Assembly (NCBI RefSeq): GCF_000282595.1
Contig: NZ_AKIZ01000019.1
Coordinates: forward strand, 1 to 64,000
DNA: 64,000 nt
Origin: Phyllobacterium sp. YR531
GTDB lineage: Bacteria; Pseudomonadota; Alphaproteobacteria; Rhizobiales; Rhizobiaceae
Direction: 5' to 3'
Made by a program: the position numbers and the translations under genes. Positions 19,482 to 30,252 of the stretch are shown one piece after another (within the stretch, counting starts at the first letter, position 1; the number at the start of each line of letters is the position of its first letter). The notes under the pieces were generated by a model, which was not told the origin of the DNA, made no database searches, and was given only the letters and a program-made list of their open reading frames with translations.

Positions 19482-20660
19482 TTGAATATCCGGCGATCCA
19501 CATTTGCTTTTGCAGCAATCCTGTTGGGATTGTGGTTCAGCAGCGGTGCGCATGCGGCTTCAGAATTTGCCACACCCTGGTCAAATAAAGCCCGCGCGAT
19601 AGTGCTTGATGGATACGAGCATAATTCGTTCAATCTTGCTGAAATCGTCAAAGATCCCCGCATAGCAGCTTTCATTCACAAGGGCTCGGATGGTCTGCCC
19701 GCCAATTACCATTGCAAGCGCATCACTGATGCTACGCAACAGGAATTGTGCATGCGCATCTGGCGCAATTATGCGGTTTCGCGGGAGCTTTATCAGACCA
19801 GGCGAACCTTGGCCAAAGCTCTTGGGCTTAAATGGGGTGCATATCATCTTGGCCGCCCCGGCAATCCGATAGAACAGGCCAATCACTTTATCGATTATGC
19901 CGAGCCAAGCGATGACGAGCTGATCGCAATCGACATTGAAGACAATGATCCCGAACGTTTCATGTCATTACAGGACGCTCAGACTTTTGCCGAGCAGATC
20001 AAGTTGCGTACGGGCAGGTATCCGGTGCTCTATACCAATGGCACAACGGCGAAATATATTGCTGACAGGCGACTAGAGTTTCCGACTCTATCCCGCCTGC
20101 AGCTTTGGTACGCGCGATATGAGGCAGACATTGCACCGCATTTTCCAAAAGGGAACTGGCAGGATTACGCACTGTGGCAATTCACATCACAAAGCAATTG
20201 CACCAAACAGCGCTGCCCCTATAGGCCCGTAGGAACCAATCGCGACATTGATGTCAATGTTGCTGACATGACTGTGGCGCAGTTGAAGAACGCATGGCCG
20301 TTGGGAGAATTGGTGCGCGCGCTTCCACCGGAAAACCTGCCTATGCCCGGCAACCGCCCTTACCCGCAAGATGATGTGATCATGGCCGCGGCAGAAGTGC
20401 CTCTGGTTGATTACCGGGCACTTTGGGAATTGGCACAGACAATAACAACAGAGAATTTCATTGCCGGTATCGGTCAGCTTTTTGTTCCTGCGGATATCGA
20501 CATGACCATGACAGCTTCTGTCGAAAAGCCACAGAACAAATTCTTCGCATCGGAGAAGTTACAAGTTGTAACGGTCACGCGAGGCTTGAAACAAACAGTT
20601 CAACAGTTGCCTTGGTCACCTTTGGCTGCCCCCGTCAAACATTGCGTCGCCAGTCGATAG
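19482..20660 (+). CDS. Exported glycoside hydrolase family 25 lysozyme
   Basis: A 392-residue protein from a TTG start preceded by GAGG. A signal peptide (about residues 1-24, ending GAHA) is followed by a GH25 muramidase domain (about 35-260). Family marks include AFIHKGSDG, LKWGAYHLG, IAIDIEDND (catalytic acid region), RTGRYPVLYTNG and YALWQFTSQ. The last 120 residues match nothing I recognise. It should cleave peptidoglycan glycan strands in the periplasm. A CtrA box upstream suggests cell-cycle timing. Confidence 0.88.
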   Translation: MNIRRSTFAFAAILLGLWFSSGAHAASEFATPWSNKARAIVLDGYEHNSFNLAEIVKDPRIAAFIHKGSDGLPANYHCKRITDATQQELCMRIWRNYAVSRELYQTRRTLAKALGLKWGAYHLGRPGNPIEQANHFIDYAEPSDDELIAIDIEDNDPERFMSLQDAQTFAEQIKLRTGRYPVLYTNGTTAKYIADRRLEFPTLSRLQLWYARYEADIAPHFPKGNWQDYALWQFTSQSNCTKQRCPYRPVGTNRDIDVNVADMTVAQLKNAWPLGELVRALPPENLPMPGNRPYPQDDVIMAAAEVPLVDYRALWELAQTITTENFIAGIGQLFVPADIDMTMTASVEKPQNKFFASEKLQVVTVTRGLKQTVQQLPWSPLAAPVKHCVASR

Positions 20661-20661
20661 A

Positions 20662-21939
20662 TTAGCCGCGCTCCCGCTCAATTGCCCGCCAGCCAATATC
20701 GCGGCGGTAGAAGCCTTCGGGCCAATCAATCTTCGCGATTGCCGCATAGGCTGCATTTTGCGCCAGCTGAACGGTTTTTCCGCTGGCAGTCACATTCAAC
20801 ACGCGTCCACCATTGGCGATAAGATTGCCGTCTTTCAGTGCCGTGCCCGCATGGAAAATTTCCACGGAATCGTCGGCAGCAATTCCATCGATGCCTTTGA
20901 TGATACTGCCCTTCTGCGGGGAAGCAGGGTAACCCTTGGCAGCCATTACGACCGTCAACGCCGGATCATCATTCCACCGCACTGACATCTGATCCAGTGC
21001 ACCATCGGCAGCGGCTTTCAGCAACAGGAGCAGATCGTCTTTCAAACGCAGCATCAGAACCTGCGTCTCCGGATCACCGAAGCGCGTATTATATTCGATC
21101 AGCTTCGGACCGTCCCTGGTGATCATAAGCCCGGCAAAAAGCACACCGCTGAACGGAGCACCTATTTCAGCCATTCCGCGCATGGTCGGCTCGATCAATT
21201 CGCGCATGGTTCGATCAATGATTTCCTGGCTCATGACAGGTGCAGGCGAATAGGCGCCCATGCCGCCCGTATTAGCGCCGGTATCGCCATCGCCGACACG
21301 CTTATGATCCTGAGCTGTGCCAAAAGGCAGGGCTATTTTGCCATCGCAAAGACAGAAGAAACTTGCCTCTTCTCCGTCCAGATATTCCTCGACAACGACT
21401 TCCGCGCCAGCTCCTCCAAATACACCTTCAAAGCAGGCATCAACCGCATCCAGCGCGTCCTGAATCTCAAAGGCTACAACAACGCCTTTACCCGCTGCCA
21501 GTCCATCGGCTTTCACAACGATTGGAGCACCCTGCTGCCGGACATAGGCTTTAGCTGCATCCGCCTGGGTGAACCTTTGATATGCGCCCGTAGGTATATC
21601 AAACCGGGCGCAGAGATCCTTGGTAAAACCCTTTGACCCCTCAAGACGCGCTGCCGCTTTCGATGGACCAAATACAGATAATCCTCCAGCACGCAGATCG
21701 TCCGCAATGCCGGCGACCAGTGGCGCTTCAGGACCAACAACCACAAAATCTATCGAATGCTCTTTGCAGAAAGCGAGAACCTGCGCATGATCGGATGGAT
21801 CAAGGGCAACACATGTTGCCACATTGGCAATACCGGGATTGCCCGGCGCGCAATAGAGTTTTGTCAGAGCGGGCGATGCAGCCATTTTCCATGCCAAAGC
21901 ATGTTCGCGACCACCGGAACCTATCAGCAAAACATTCAT
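20662..21939 (-). CDS. purD: Phosphoribosylamine--glycine ligase (GARS)
   Basis: A 425-residue ATP-grasp enzyme of purine synthesis. The family start [19 protein letters not shown] at 21939 was preferred; the ORF extends 85 residues further upstream without homology. Motifs: [24 protein letters not shown], the ATP-grasp core [27 protein letters not shown] and [12 protein letters not shown] (Mg ligands). It ends 1 bp from the convergent lysozyme gene. A 138-bp spacer separates it from divergent ubiA. Confidence 0.97.
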   Translation of the reverse strand: MNVLLIGSGGREHALAWKMAASPALTKLYCAPGNPGIANVATCVALDPSDHAQVLAFCKEHSIDFVVVGPEAPLVAGIADDLRAGGLSVFGPSKAAARLEGSKGFTKDLCARFDIPTGAYQRFTQADAAKAYVRQQGAPIVVKADGLAAGKGVVVAFEIQDALDAVDACFEGVFGGAGAEVVVEEYLDGEEASFFCLCDGKIALPFGTAQDHKRVGDGDTGANTGGMGAYSPAPVMSQEIIDRTMRELIEPTMRGMAEIGAPFSGVLFAGLMITRDGPKLIEYNTRFGDPETQVLMLRLKDDLLLLLKAAADGALDQMSVRWNDDPALTVVMAAKGYPASPQKGSIIKGIDGIAADDSVEIFHAGTALKDGNLIANGGRVLNVTASGKTVQLAQNAAYAAIAKIDWPEGFYRRDIGWRAIERERG

Positions 21940-22077
21940 CGAAATTCCGCTCCAAGAAACAATTATTGCCGTGTCGGTATGGCCTTGAGGCGCAAGGGTC
22001 AAGCACGCAATAGAAATTTGCCCTGAAAATACGCACAGAGTGCTTGACTGCGCCCGTCGTCGCTGCAAGGTCAAATC

Positions 22078-23073
22078 ATGATTACGGAAAAAGATGATGT
22101 TCAGTCGCGGCAGGCCCGTGGCCGTGTGTTCGATGCGCCTTCGGGACATTGGGTCTATCGCACCTTGCCAAACTGGCTCTGGCCCTATGCACAATTGGCG
22201 CGCTGGGACCGGCCAATCGGCTGGTGGCTTTTATTGTGGCCTTGCTGGTGGGCAACCGCACTCGCGGCTACGGCAGGTGCGAAGGTTGGCGATGCGATTT
22301 GGTCGGTCCTACCCTCGCCCTATCATCTTGTGCTTTTTCTTGTCGGCGCAATCGCCATGCGCGGTGCCGGCTGCACCTATAATGATCTTGCCGATGAAGA
22401 CATAGACAATAAGGTCGCGCGCACCCGCTCACGCCCCCTGCCATCGGGTCAGGTGACCCGCAAGCAGGCTAAAATCTTTCTTGTGCTGCAGGCATTGGTC
22501 GGGTTGGCGGTGGTCGTTCAACTGAACTTTTTCACCATTGTACTTGCCATCGCATCGCTGGCTATAGTTGCCATCTATCCTTTCATGAAACGTATAACGA
22601 ATTGGCCGCAATTTGTGTTGGGGCTAGCGTTTTCATGGGGCGCACTGGTGGGATGGTCTGCTCATTTCGGTTCACTGGACTGGCCTGCAGTTCTGCTTTA
22701 CGCCGGATCAATCCTTTGGGTCATCGGCTATGACACAATTTATGCCCATCAGGACAAGGAAGATGACGCGCTGGTCGGGGTACGCTCCACGGCACGGCTG
22801 TTTGGCAGCCGCACACGGGAAGCGCTGATGGTGCTTTATGGCGGAGCGTTGGCGCTGTTTCTGGGCGCCTTTGCCGTGGCCGAAGTCCCTATGCCTGCCG
22901 TTGCCGGTCTGTTGGCAGCAGGGGCGCATATGTATCGTCAAATCATGACCCTCGACATCGACAATCCGGATGAATGCCTGAGGCTGTTTAAATCGAATAC
23001 TGTTGTCGGATGGCTGATCTTTCTCGGTCTGGTGGGTGGTGGCCTCTGGACTGTGGTCAAACCGATGTTTTGA
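22078..23073 (+). CDS. ubiA: 4-hydroxybenzoate polyprenyltransferase
   Basis: A 331-residue integral membrane prenyltransferase with about eight to nine helices. It attaches the polyprenyl tail to 4-hydroxybenzoate in ubiquinone synthesis. Both Asp-rich motifs are present: [20 protein letters not shown] and the second, [13 protein letters not shown]. The tail donor would come from the polyprenyl diphosphate synthase at 32185-33201. It converges on the DUF6101 gene with an 11-bp gap. Confidence 0.95.
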   Translation: MITEKDDVQSRQARGRVFDAPSGHWVYRTLPNWLWPYAQLARWDRPIGWWLLLWPCWWATALAATAGAKVGDAIWSVLPSPYHLVLFLVGAIAMRGAGCTYNDLADEDIDNKVARTRSRPLPSGQVTRKQAKIFLVLQALVGLAVVVQLNFFTIVLAIASLAIVAIYPFMKRITNWPQFVLGLAFSWGALVGWSAHFGSLDWPAVLLYAGSILWVIGYDTIYAHQDKEDDALVGVRSTARLFGSRTREALMVLYGGALALFLGAFAVAEVPMPAVAGLLAAGAHMYRQIMTLDIDNPDECLRLFKSNTVVGWLIFLGLVGGGLWTVVKPMF

Positions 23074-23084
23074 CAATGGCAGGG

Positions 23085-23657
23085 CTATTTCGAGCCCTGT
23101 GCAATTATTTCTTCGCCACTGATGACCAGACGCAGGCCGAGATCGCCCATCTTCCGGCGGGCAAGAAAGCGTGGGCGGCGACGGCGTGGTTCCCGACCCT
23201 GACGGCGTGGTGTCGGCGCGGAGACGGCAACAGGCCCGATGCTGTGATCAAGCTGGCGGGCGACACCATCTTCTTCCACCATCATCATCGGCAGCTTGAA
23301 CATTGACGACCAGGCACGCCAATCGGCAGCAATGTCATTGAGATCATGCGCGACAAGCAATGGCACCGAAAGATGCGGGTCCGTATGCATGAGTTCCAGA
23401 GTGACAGTAATGTCGCCTGCATCATCTTCCGTTGCGCGTGCGGTAACACCGCGAAAAGCACAAGGCGGAAGAGCAAGGGAGACAGGCAGGTTACTCGTTG
23501 GCAGAATACGCTTCACCACCGCACCGCGTTCGTGCAACGTGAAGGTGATGTCACCACGGTCATCGCGCGTGGCATAGGTTACTGTCTGTGGCAGGTGGAA
23601 TGGGTCAAGCCGGAATTCCCGACCTGCCCAAACCGGCTTTACTCCGGCTTTGTTCAT
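23085..23657 (-). CDS. DUF6101 family protein
   Basis: A 190-residue protein found in rhizobia and Brucella, recognised from its N-terminal pattern (AGREFRLDPFHLPQTVTYA) and overall composition. There is a basic segment rich in Arg at about residues 150-170 (RRQGREPRRRRPRFLARRK), which might bind nucleic acid or membrane, though that is speculative. No signal peptide or transmembrane segment. Function unknown. Confidence 0.8.
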   Translation of the reverse strand: MNKAGVKPVWAGREFRLDPFHLPQTVTYATRDDRGDITFTLHERGAVVKRILPTSNLPVSLALPPCAFRGVTARATEDDAGDITVTLELMHTDPHLSVPLLVAHDLNDIAADWRAWSSMFKLPMMMVEEDGVARQLDHSIGPVAVSAPTPRRQGREPRRRRPRFLARRKMGDLGLRLVISGEEIIAQGSK

Positions 23658-23881
23658 TTGACGCCTTCTGTCGGTCCTGAGAGCCGGTTTTCCGGTCTTC
23701 TCTGATTTTTATTTCCCTGTAAGGACGGACCATTTTCTGGTCTCGTTAGGGACACAGTAGCGCCAACTTTCCCAATACCGCTTAACGAACTGGGTTAACT
23801 CTTTCTGATTAGACTAAATGGTTATCGAAACCCGACCAGCCCCAAGACTTTGGTAAGGTGGATGAACAAATCATTGCGATT

Positions 23882-25297
23882 TCAGATAACTTTCCCGGGG
23901 TTCATAATGCCTGCCGGATCAAAGGATTTCTTGATGCGGCGCATCAGATCAAGCGCCACAGGAGACTTGGTTTCAGACAGCTCTTGCCGTTTCAACTGAC
24001 CGATCCCATGCTCTGCCGAGATCGAGCCATTATAGGCCCGAACGATGTCATGAACGCTTTTATTGACTTCCACCCAGCGATCAAGAAATGCCTGCTTGTC
24101 GGCGCCAACAGGCTGCGAAATATTGTAATGCAGATTGCCATCACCCATATGGCCGAACGAAACAATACGGGCACCTGGAATGAGAGCGAGGACCGCCGCA
24201 TCGGCCTCCTTTATGAAATCCGGAATTCTCGCGACAGGCACGGAAATATCGTGCTTGATTGAGCCGCCCTCCGGCTTCTGTGCGTGAGACATGGCCTCGC
24301 GCATATGCCAGAAAGATTTTTCCTGCGCGGTGCTCTCTGCAATGGTCGCATCATCGACCAGACCTGCTTCGAATGCCTCGGTCAGAATTGTCTCGATGGT
24401 CTCACGCGCATCTTCTGCGGAACGGGATGATGAGATATCGAGCAGCACATACCAATTATGAGGCTCCTGCAAGGGATCACGTACGCCTTCTGTGTGGGCG
24501 ACTGAAAACTCGACGCCAATACGCGGCATGAGTTCAAAACCTGTCAGGGATGCGCCAGCATGGGTCTGAGCCATATTCAGCAATTGCAGGGCATTCTCGG
24601 GACTGGAAAGCCCGACATAGGCAACGCCCTTGCCCTTTGGCAATGGAAACAGCTTCATAACGGCGGCGGTAATGATGCCCAGCGTGCCTTCCGCTCCGAC
24701 GAACAAATCCTTCAGATCATAACCGGTATTGTCTTTCTTGACTGTGCGCAGATCATTCAGGATTTCGCCGGTAGGCAGGACAACCTCTACGCCCAGGCAC
24801 AGTTCACGTGTATTGCCGTAAGCCAATACCGCCGTTCCGCCCGCATTGGAGGAGAGATTTCCCCCAATCTGGCAAGAGCCTTCTGACCCGAGCGACAAGG
24901 GAAACAGCTTGCCCGCCTGGGCAGCCGCTTCCTGTAATTTCTGCAGAACAACGCCCGCTTCAACGATTGCAAGATTGCCGGCAGGATCGACACTGCGAAT
25001 TTTGTTCAGACGTGCCAGCGACAGGATTACCTGATTTCCGCTTCCATCCGGTATCTGACCACCAACAAGGCCCGTATTGCCACCCTGTGGTACAATCGCA
25101 ATTCCTGTTTCGGTCGCCAGTTTCAGAATGCTGGAGACTTCATCCACATTGGCAGGACGCAGGACCAGTGAGGTTTTACCGCCGAACTTATCGCGCGGCT
25201 CAATCAAATAGGGCTCAATGTCATTCACATCGCGCAATGCATACGTCTCGCCGACCAGTGCAACAAAGCGTTCGATCAAATCCTGCGTCAGTGTCAT
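23882..25297 (-). CDS. FAD-binding oxidase, GlcD/D-2-hydroxyacid dehydrogenase type
   Basis: A 471-residue flavoprotein of the VAO/PCMH fold. The FAD pyrophosphate loop is IVPQGGNTGLVGGQIP; SSNAGGTAVLAYGNTRE and DNTGYDLKDLFVGAEGTLG complete the FAD domain. The C-terminal domain has the FGHMGDGNLHYNIS and EHGIGQLK motifs that hold the substrate. It may oxidise D-lactate, glycolate or D-2-hydroxyglutarate. Its start overlaps the Sua5 stop by 4 bp (ATGA), so the two are translationally coupled. Confidence 0.92.
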   Translation of the reverse strand: MTLTQDLIERFVALVGETYALRDVNDIEPYLIEPRDKFGGKTSLVLRPANVDEVSSILKLATETGIAIVPQGGNTGLVGGQIPDGSGNQVILSLARLNKIRSVDPAGNLAIVEAGVVLQKLQEAAAQAGKLFPLSLGSEGSCQIGGNLSSNAGGTAVLAYGNTRELCLGVEVVLPTGEILNDLRTVKKDNTGYDLKDLFVGAEGTLGIITAAVMKLFPLPKGKGVAYVGLSSPENALQLLNMAQTHAGASLTGFELMPRIGVEFSVAHTEGVRDPLQEPHNWYVLLDISSSRSAEDARETIETILTEAFEAGLVDDATIAESTAQEKSFWHMREAMSHAQKPEGGSIKHDISVPVARIPDFIKEADAAVLALIPGARIVSFGHMGDGNLHYNISQPVGADKQAFLDRWVEVNKSVHDIVRAYNGSISAEHGIGQLKRQELSETKSPVALDLMRRIKKSFDPAGIMNPGKVI

Positions 25298-26286
25298 TTT
25301 ATTTGTTCCATTTCGGCTACCGACAACGAACGGGGCGCTGCGGCGCGGATAAGACGATCATTGATGGCCTCGCCAAGGCCGTTGAAAGGAATGGGCTCCA
25401 CCGCAATTGTTGAACTGCCGGTGATATCGAGCCGTTTCATGAAGTCAAAAAGATTGGTTGCTGCCTCATGCAGGCTGCCAATTTCACTGAGATTAAGGAT
25501 GGCGACTGCGTTTGCATGGCCAACTGCGCGTTCCGGCCCAAATGCCAGCAAGGCTTCGCCTGCTCTGACTTCGTGTACATTCAATCGCATTCCGGCAGAT
25601 GGTGCATAATGGGAAGCCATCATTCCCGGTGCTTGAATAGCTGCGCGCTGGTCAACCCGGCCGAGCGTCTGGCGGGTGACGGCCTCAATCTCTTCGGCTG
25701 CAAGACCGCCCGGGCGAAGCATTAGAATCGTATCGCCATCCACTTTGACAATGGTGGACTCCAGCCCGACTTCCGACGGACCTGCATCAAGGATCATTGC
25801 AATCTTTGCACCAAGATCCTGATCCACCGCAATGGCACTCGTGCCACTGATCTTTCCGGATGTATTGGCGCTTGGCGCTGCCAGAGGCCTGCCCAAAGCC
25901 GCGATGATTTTTCCGGCCACACCACGCGGCATACGCAAGGCAATGGTATCAAGCCCAGCCGCAACCAAGGGGTGAATATCCGCGTCAGGCTTTAACGGCA
26001 AAACAAGCGTAAGCGGTCCTGGCCAGAAGGTATCAATCAACAAGCGCGAAACCGGGTCAATCTTGGCATAGCGCTCAGCCATGGCGATATCGGAGACATG
26101 GCAGATGAGTGGATTGAAATGCGGTCTGCCCTTTGCTTCGAAGATACCCGCAACTGCGTTTCCGTTCGTCGCATCGGCGGCGAGGCCATAAACAGTCTCC
26201 GTCGGGATAGCCACGAGCTCCCCCCGAGCCAGCATTTCTGCTGCTGCAAGGATTGCCCGTTCATCTATTCCCAAAACTGTAGCCAC
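25294..26286 (-). CDS. L-threonylcarbamoyladenylate synthase (Sua5/YrdC family)
   Basis: About 330 residues, the long Sua5 form: an N-terminal YrdC domain (KxR-like GELVAIPTETVYGLAADA, FNPLICHV, WPGPLTLVLP, LAAPSANTSGKISGT) and a C-terminal Sua5 domain (SHYAPSAGMRL). It makes threonylcarbamoyl-AMP for tRNA t6A37. I chose the GTG at 26286 because GGAGG lies 5 bases upstream; a TTG at 26298 is also in frame. The stop overlaps the next gene by 4 bp. Confidence 0.93.
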   Translation of the reverse strand: MATVLGIDERAILAAAEMLARGELVAIPTETVYGLAADATNGNAVAGIFEAKGRPHFNPLICHVSDIAMAERYAKIDPVSRLLIDTFWPGPLTLVLPLKPDADIHPLVAAGLDTIALRMPRGVAGKIIAALGRPLAAPSANTSGKISGTSAIAVDQDLGAKIAMILDAGPSEVGLESTIVKVDGDTILMLRPGGLAAEEIEAVTRQTLGRVDQRAAIQAPGMMASHYAPSAGMRLNVHEVRAGEALLAFGPERAVGHANAVAILNLSEIGSLHEAATNLFDFMKRLDITGSSTIAVEPIPFNGLGEAINDRLIRAAAPRSLSVAEMEQIK

Positions 26287-26454
26287 AAAAGCCTCCAATG
26301 GTTGCCACTGACTACACGAATGAGATAGCGCGCCGCAAGTATCGGCTGATGAACAGCTCGAATGATGTCATGTCTAAAATTGAATCCATCGCGAGGAAGG
26401 TTTGGCAATGAATCACAGGTAGAGAGGTGCAACTGACCACGGGATTGATCCGCC

Positions 26455-26832
26455 ATGCTTCGACAGTTTATTACAGCTTCCGTTATCGCCTTGATAAGCA
26501 CATCCGCATTGGCCGATTCGATCATCGCCACCGGATCAACGGCCAAGCCGAACTCCGTGTCCTACATCGGCTATGACAGCTTCGATGCCCAAGGCAATCC
26601 GGTTTGCACCCCGTGCCTGGAAAAGACAGCAGAGGAAGCCGCGCGCGAAAAAGCTTATGCAGAGAGACGCGCCCGCTCACGTGAGTATATGGCGCGCCTG
26701 CAAGGGAATGCTGTACCGACAGATTCATTGCTTGCCGCCAGGGCATCGGAGCTTATGGCTTCGGGCGATGCAACGCCTGACAAGCCAAAACCGGAAGCGG
26801 CAAATACTCCATTACGCGCAGGAATGAACTAG
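26455..26832 (+). CDS. Small exported protein of unknown function
   Basis: 125 residues. An N-terminal signal peptide (residues 1-20, ending SALA) is followed by a segment containing a CTPC pair (residues about 51-54), an Ala/Arg/Glu-rich helical stretch (AEEAAREKAYAERRARSREYM) and a Pro/Lys-rich tail. The CxxC pair could bind a metal or form a disulfide. I do not recognise the family. Codon use looks like that of its neighbours. It is followed by a hairpin terminator. Confidence 0.7.
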   Translation: MLRQFITASVIALISTSALADSIIATGSTAKPNSVSYIGYDSFDAQGNPVCTPCLEKTAEEAAREKAYAERRARSREYMARLQGNAVPTDSLLAARASELMASGDATPDKPKPEAANTPLRAGMN

Positions 26833-26835
26833 AGC

Positions 26836-26853
26836 AGGCGAAAACCTTCGCCT
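26836..26853. terminator. Hairpin terminator between convergent genes
   Basis: AGGCGAA-AACC-TTCGCCT forms a perfect 7-bp stem with a 4-base loop in the 30-bp gap between the secreted-protein gene and glyS. Pyrimidine-rich ATCTTCTTGT follows on the plus strand. It may serve both directions. Confidence 0.55.
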
Positions 26854-26862
26854 ATCTTCTTG

Positions 26863-29157
26863 TCAGCCAACAATTTTCGAAAAATCCGCAACGGTATTGG
26901 TTGCCGTGCGAATACGTGAAAGCAGAGCCAGACGATTGGCGCGAATATCCGCATTATCGTCGTTAACCAGCACTTTCTCAAAAAATGAATCAACTGGTTC
27001 ACGCAAAGCACTAAGTGCGATCATGGCTCCCGAAAAGTCTTCATTTTGAATCGCTTGCGCTGCTTGGCTCTCAGCTTGATTCACCGCCGCATAAAGATTC
27101 TTTTCTGCCGCTTCGTTGAAAAGCTCAGGCCTTACATCGTCTGAAATTGCAGTGCCCTTCTTCTCTTCCGCGCTCAGGATATTTGCGGCGCGCTTGGTCC
27201 CTGCCACGAGATTCCTGCCATCTTCCGTATTAAGGAAAACCACCAGCGCTTCGACCCGCCGTGCAATGAGCAGCAGATTATCGGAGTCCGGCTTGAGCAC
27301 AGAATCGATAAGGTCGTGACGGGCACCGAGGTCACGCAGATGCACTTTCAGACGTTCGTGGAAGAACCCCAGAAGGTCGAGCAGGATCGGTTGCGAGCGT
27401 TCAGACAACTGGCCGCGTATGCGCTTTTCAAATCCGGAAATCGCATTGGTGACATCTTCCTCACCATCCACATCGCCGGAATTCTGCGCTGCCTGAGCTT
27501 CCTCGAAATGCTCGATTCGCTGCTCGATTTTCTCTTCGCGCAACTGGATAAACGCGGATTGGAATATCGGCAAAAGCTCTATCTTCCAGTCGCTCGAAAG
27601 CAAAAGCCGGATAACACCAAGCGCAGCTCGCCGGAGGGCGAACGGGTCTTTCGAACCCGTTGGCTTTTCATCGATTGCCCAGAAGCCGACCAGCGTGTCC
27701 AACTTGTCGGCCAAGGCGACGGCAACCGAAACAAGATCGCTCGGTACGAAGTCAGATGGACCTTGAGGTTTGTAATGCTCCTCGATTGCCGCCGCTACCG
27801 ATGCATGCTCCTTTTGCAGGAGCGCATATTTGCGACCCATCCCACCTTGCAATTCCGGAAACTCACCAACGATTTCCGTTGTCAGATCAGCCTTGGCCAG
27901 AACAGAAGCGCGTGTCGCCAATGCGGGATCAGCGCCTATAAGCGTGGCAAGTTCACGAGCGAGATTCTTGATGCGTGTTACACGTTCACCCTGAGTGCCA
28001 AGCTTTGCGTGGAAAGTGACATTGAGTGCATCCAGCCGGGCCATACGCTGATCGAGTGGTTTCGCCAGATCGAGATCAAACTTGATCGCAGCCGGCGCAA
28101 GTGTGTGCATATCCGGCAGATCATGTTGGTCGGTGTTCCAAAAATACAAAGCATCTGAAAGGCGTGCACGCACAACCTTGCCATTGCCGTGGGCGATCTC
28201 ACGGCCTCCATCCTTCGCTTCAATATTTGAAACAAGAATGAACTTGTTGGAAAGCTTGTCCGCTTCACCCTGCTTGCGTGTGACGAAGCACTTCTGGTTA
28301 GTCTTGATGGTGAGGCGGATGACTTCCGGAGGAATGGCAAGGAATTCTTCCTCGAACTCGCCCATCAAGACTACCGGCCATTCGACGAGACCTGATACTT
28401 CTTCAAGCAGCGTTTCGTCTTCAACCAGCTCCAACCCTGATGCGAAAGCAATGTTCTGTGCATCGGAAAGGATGATTTCCTTGCGCCGATCCGCATCAAG
28501 AACAACCTTGGCCTTTTCAAGCTTGGCGACATAATCGTCAAAACGGCGAACATTTATCGGCTTGCCGTCGCTCAGGAAACGATGACCATAGGTTACATTA
28601 CCGGAACGAAGTCCATCGACTTCGAAATCGACGACCACAGGCTCTTCGGTTTCAGGACCAAAAGTGCACACAATCGACTGTAGCGGCCTGATCCAGCGCA
28701 AACTGCCTGATCTGGAGGAAGCAGCACCCCAGCGCATGGATTTTGGCCACGGGAATTCGCGAATGATCTTCGGCATCAATTCCGCAATGATCTCTTCCGC
28801 AGCGCGCCCGCGCTTTGTCAGATGTGCAACGTAAAAATCGCCCTTCTTCGGGTCCGTATGAACGTGGGCTTCGGAAATATCATTCAATCCTGCGGAACGC
28901 AGAAATCCTGCAATGGCCTGCTCTGGCGCACTAACGCTTGGCCCTTTACGATCCTCATGAACATCCTTGGAACGTGCTGTAAGGCCGCGTATGTCCAGTG
29001 TAAGGCGGCGCGGTGTCCAGTAGTCGCCTGCAGCTTCATAGGTCAGGCCGGCATCCACCAAAGCATCGGTAACCAGCTTCTTCAAATCACCAGCGGCCTT
29101 GCGCTGCATGCGTGCGGGAATTTCTTCCGAGCGGAGTTCGAGCAACAGATCAGGCAT
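26863..29157 (-). CDS. glyS: Glycine--tRNA ligase beta subunit
   Basis: A 764-residue subunit of the heterotetrameric bacterial GlyRS. It begins [18 protein letters not shown]; also visible are PKSMRWG, the HD-like region, TNQKCFVTR and the C-terminal anticodon-binding (DALR-like) domain (FFEKVLVND). About 60-70 residues longer than the E. coli subunit (689 aa), as usual in alphaproteobacteria. Its ATG overlaps the glyQ stop. Confidence 0.97.
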   Translation of the reverse strand: MPDLLLELRSEEIPARMQRKAAGDLKKLVTDALVDAGLTYEAAGDYWTPRRLTLDIRGLTARSKDVHEDRKGPSVSAPEQAIAGFLRSAGLNDISEAHVHTDPKKGDFYVAHLTKRGRAAEEIIAELMPKIIREFPWPKSMRWGAASSRSGSLRWIRPLQSIVCTFGPETEEPVVVDFEVDGLRSGNVTYGHRFLSDGKPINVRRFDDYVAKLEKAKVVLDADRRKEIILSDAQNIAFASGLELVEDETLLEEVSGLVEWPVVLMGEFEEEFLAIPPEVIRLTIKTNQKCFVTRKQGEADKLSNKFILVSNIEAKDGGREIAHGNGKVVRARLSDALYFWNTDQHDLPDMHTLAPAAIKFDLDLAKPLDQRMARLDALNVTFHAKLGTQGERVTRIKNLARELATLIGADPALATRASVLAKADLTTEIVGEFPELQGGMGRKYALLQKEHASVAAAIEEHYKPQGPSDFVPSDLVSVAVALADKLDTLVGFWAIDEKPTGSKDPFALRRAALGVIRLLLSSDWKIELLPIFQSAFIQLREEKIEQRIEHFEEAQAAQNSGDVDGEEDVTNAISGFEKRIRGQLSERSQPILLDLLGFFHERLKVHLRDLGARHDLIDSVLKPDSDNLLLIARRVEALVVFLNTEDGRNLVAGTKRAANILSAEEKKGTAISDDVRPELFNEAAEKNLYAAVNQAESQAAQAIQNEDFSGAMIALSALREPVDSFFEKVLVNDDNADIRANRLALLSRIRTATNTVADFSKIVG

Positions 29158-30116
29158 TATACGGACTCACTCTTGAAATTCAGGCCACCCGCTTCCGTCA
29201 GAAGGAACGCCTCACCGCACTGCCGGGCAAGATTACGCACGCGCAAAATATAACTCTGACGCTCAGTTACCGAGATGACGCCCCGCGCGTCGAGAAGATT
29301 GAACGCATGCGAGGCCTTGATACATTGATCATAGGCGGGAAGGACCATTTTATGCTGAGGATTATTGTCGCCATCTTTCGGCGCGCCCGCACGCAGCAGT
29401 GCTTCACATTCCGCTTCAGCATCCTCGAAATGCCGCAACAGTGTGCCCGTATTCGCATGTTCGAAATTGTGCCGGGAATATTCCTGCTCTGCCTGCAGGA
29501 ATACGTCTCCATAGGTGACTTTCTCATCGCCTTCTAGACCATTGAAATTCAGGTCATAAACATTGTCCACGCCCTGCACATACATGGCGAGACGCTCAAG
29601 ACCATAGGTCAACTCGCCAGATACGGGGGAGCATTCGATGCCGCACACCTGTTGGAAGTAGGTGAACTGTGAAACTTCCATGCCATCACACCAGCACTCC
29701 CAGCCGAGGCCCCAAGCTCCCAGTGTCGGACTTTCCCAATCATCTTCAACAAAGCGCACATCATGGATCAACGGATCAAGACCAATGGCCCGCAAGGATC
29801 CAAGATAAAGCTCCTGCAGATCGGGCGGCGATGGCTTCATGATTACCTGATACTGATAGTAATGCTGCAGCCGGTTTGGATTTTCACCATAGCGGCCATC
29901 CTTGGGGCGGCGCGAAGGCTGGACATAGGCTGCTTTCCAAGGCTTCGGCCCGAGCGAACGCAATGTCGTTGCCGGATGAAACGTGCCCGCACCAACTTCC
30001 ATATCATAGGGTTGCAGGATCACGCAGCCATGCTGCGCCCAATAATTATGGAGCGTCAGGATGAGTCCCTGAAACGAGCGGGTCGGGTGCATATGATCTG
30101 GCAAGGGAGAAGTCAC
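29157..30116 (-). CDS. glyQ: Glycine--tRNA ligase alpha subunit
   Basis: A 319-residue class II aminoacyl-tRNA synthetase catalytic subunit. Signatures: [52 protein letters not shown], and [19 protein letters not shown]. It charges tRNA-Gly together with GlyS, encoded immediately downstream with a stop/start overlap. A 54-bp palindromic repeat lies in its 5' region on the downstream side of the TPR gene. Confidence 0.97.
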   Translation of the reverse strand: MTSPLPDHMHPTRSFQGLILTLHNYWAQHGCVILQPYDMEVGAGTFHPATTLRSLGPKPWKAAYVQPSRRPKDGRYGENPNRLQHYYQYQVIMKPSPPDLQELYLGSLRAIGLDPLIHDVRFVEDDWESPTLGAWGLGWECWCDGMEVSQFTYFQQVCGIECSPVSGELTYGLERLAMYVQGVDNVYDLNFNGLEGDEKVTYGDVFLQAEQEYSRHNFEHANTGTLLRHFEDAEAECEALLRAGAPKDGDNNPQHKMVLPAYDQCIKASHAFNLLDARGVISVTERQSYILRVRNLARQCGEAFLLTEAGGLNFKSESV

Positions 30117-30162
30117 CGTGCGGCCTTTATGACTGGAATAAACAGAGAATGCGTGTTTCGTT

Positions 30163-30216
30163 TAGAGCATGATTTTGTCCGAGAAAGTCATGCAACTTTT
30201 CGGGATCATGCTCTAA
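30163..30216. repeat. Short palindromic intergenic repeat
   Basis: Arms TTAGAGCATGAT and ATCATGCTCTAA (12 bp, perfect) enclose a core with a second imperfect pair (CCGAGAAAGT / ACTTTTCGG). This unit type, about 54 bp, recurs widely in rhizobial and Brucella intergenic regions from what I know; only one full copy is seen here. It lies between the TPR gene and glyQ and could fold in RNA from either strand. Confidence 0.7.
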
Positions 30217-30252
30217 GACGTGCATTCTGGCCGGTCAAGTAAAACGACGAAA

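Noticed and set aside
23781-23798. TTAACGAACTGGGTTAAC as a CtrA box
   Set aside because: The spacing between TTAA halves is 9, not 7, so it does not meet the consensus.
27316-28158. A 280-codon plus-strand frame opposite glyS
   Set aside because: Shadow of glyS with no start signal or domain.
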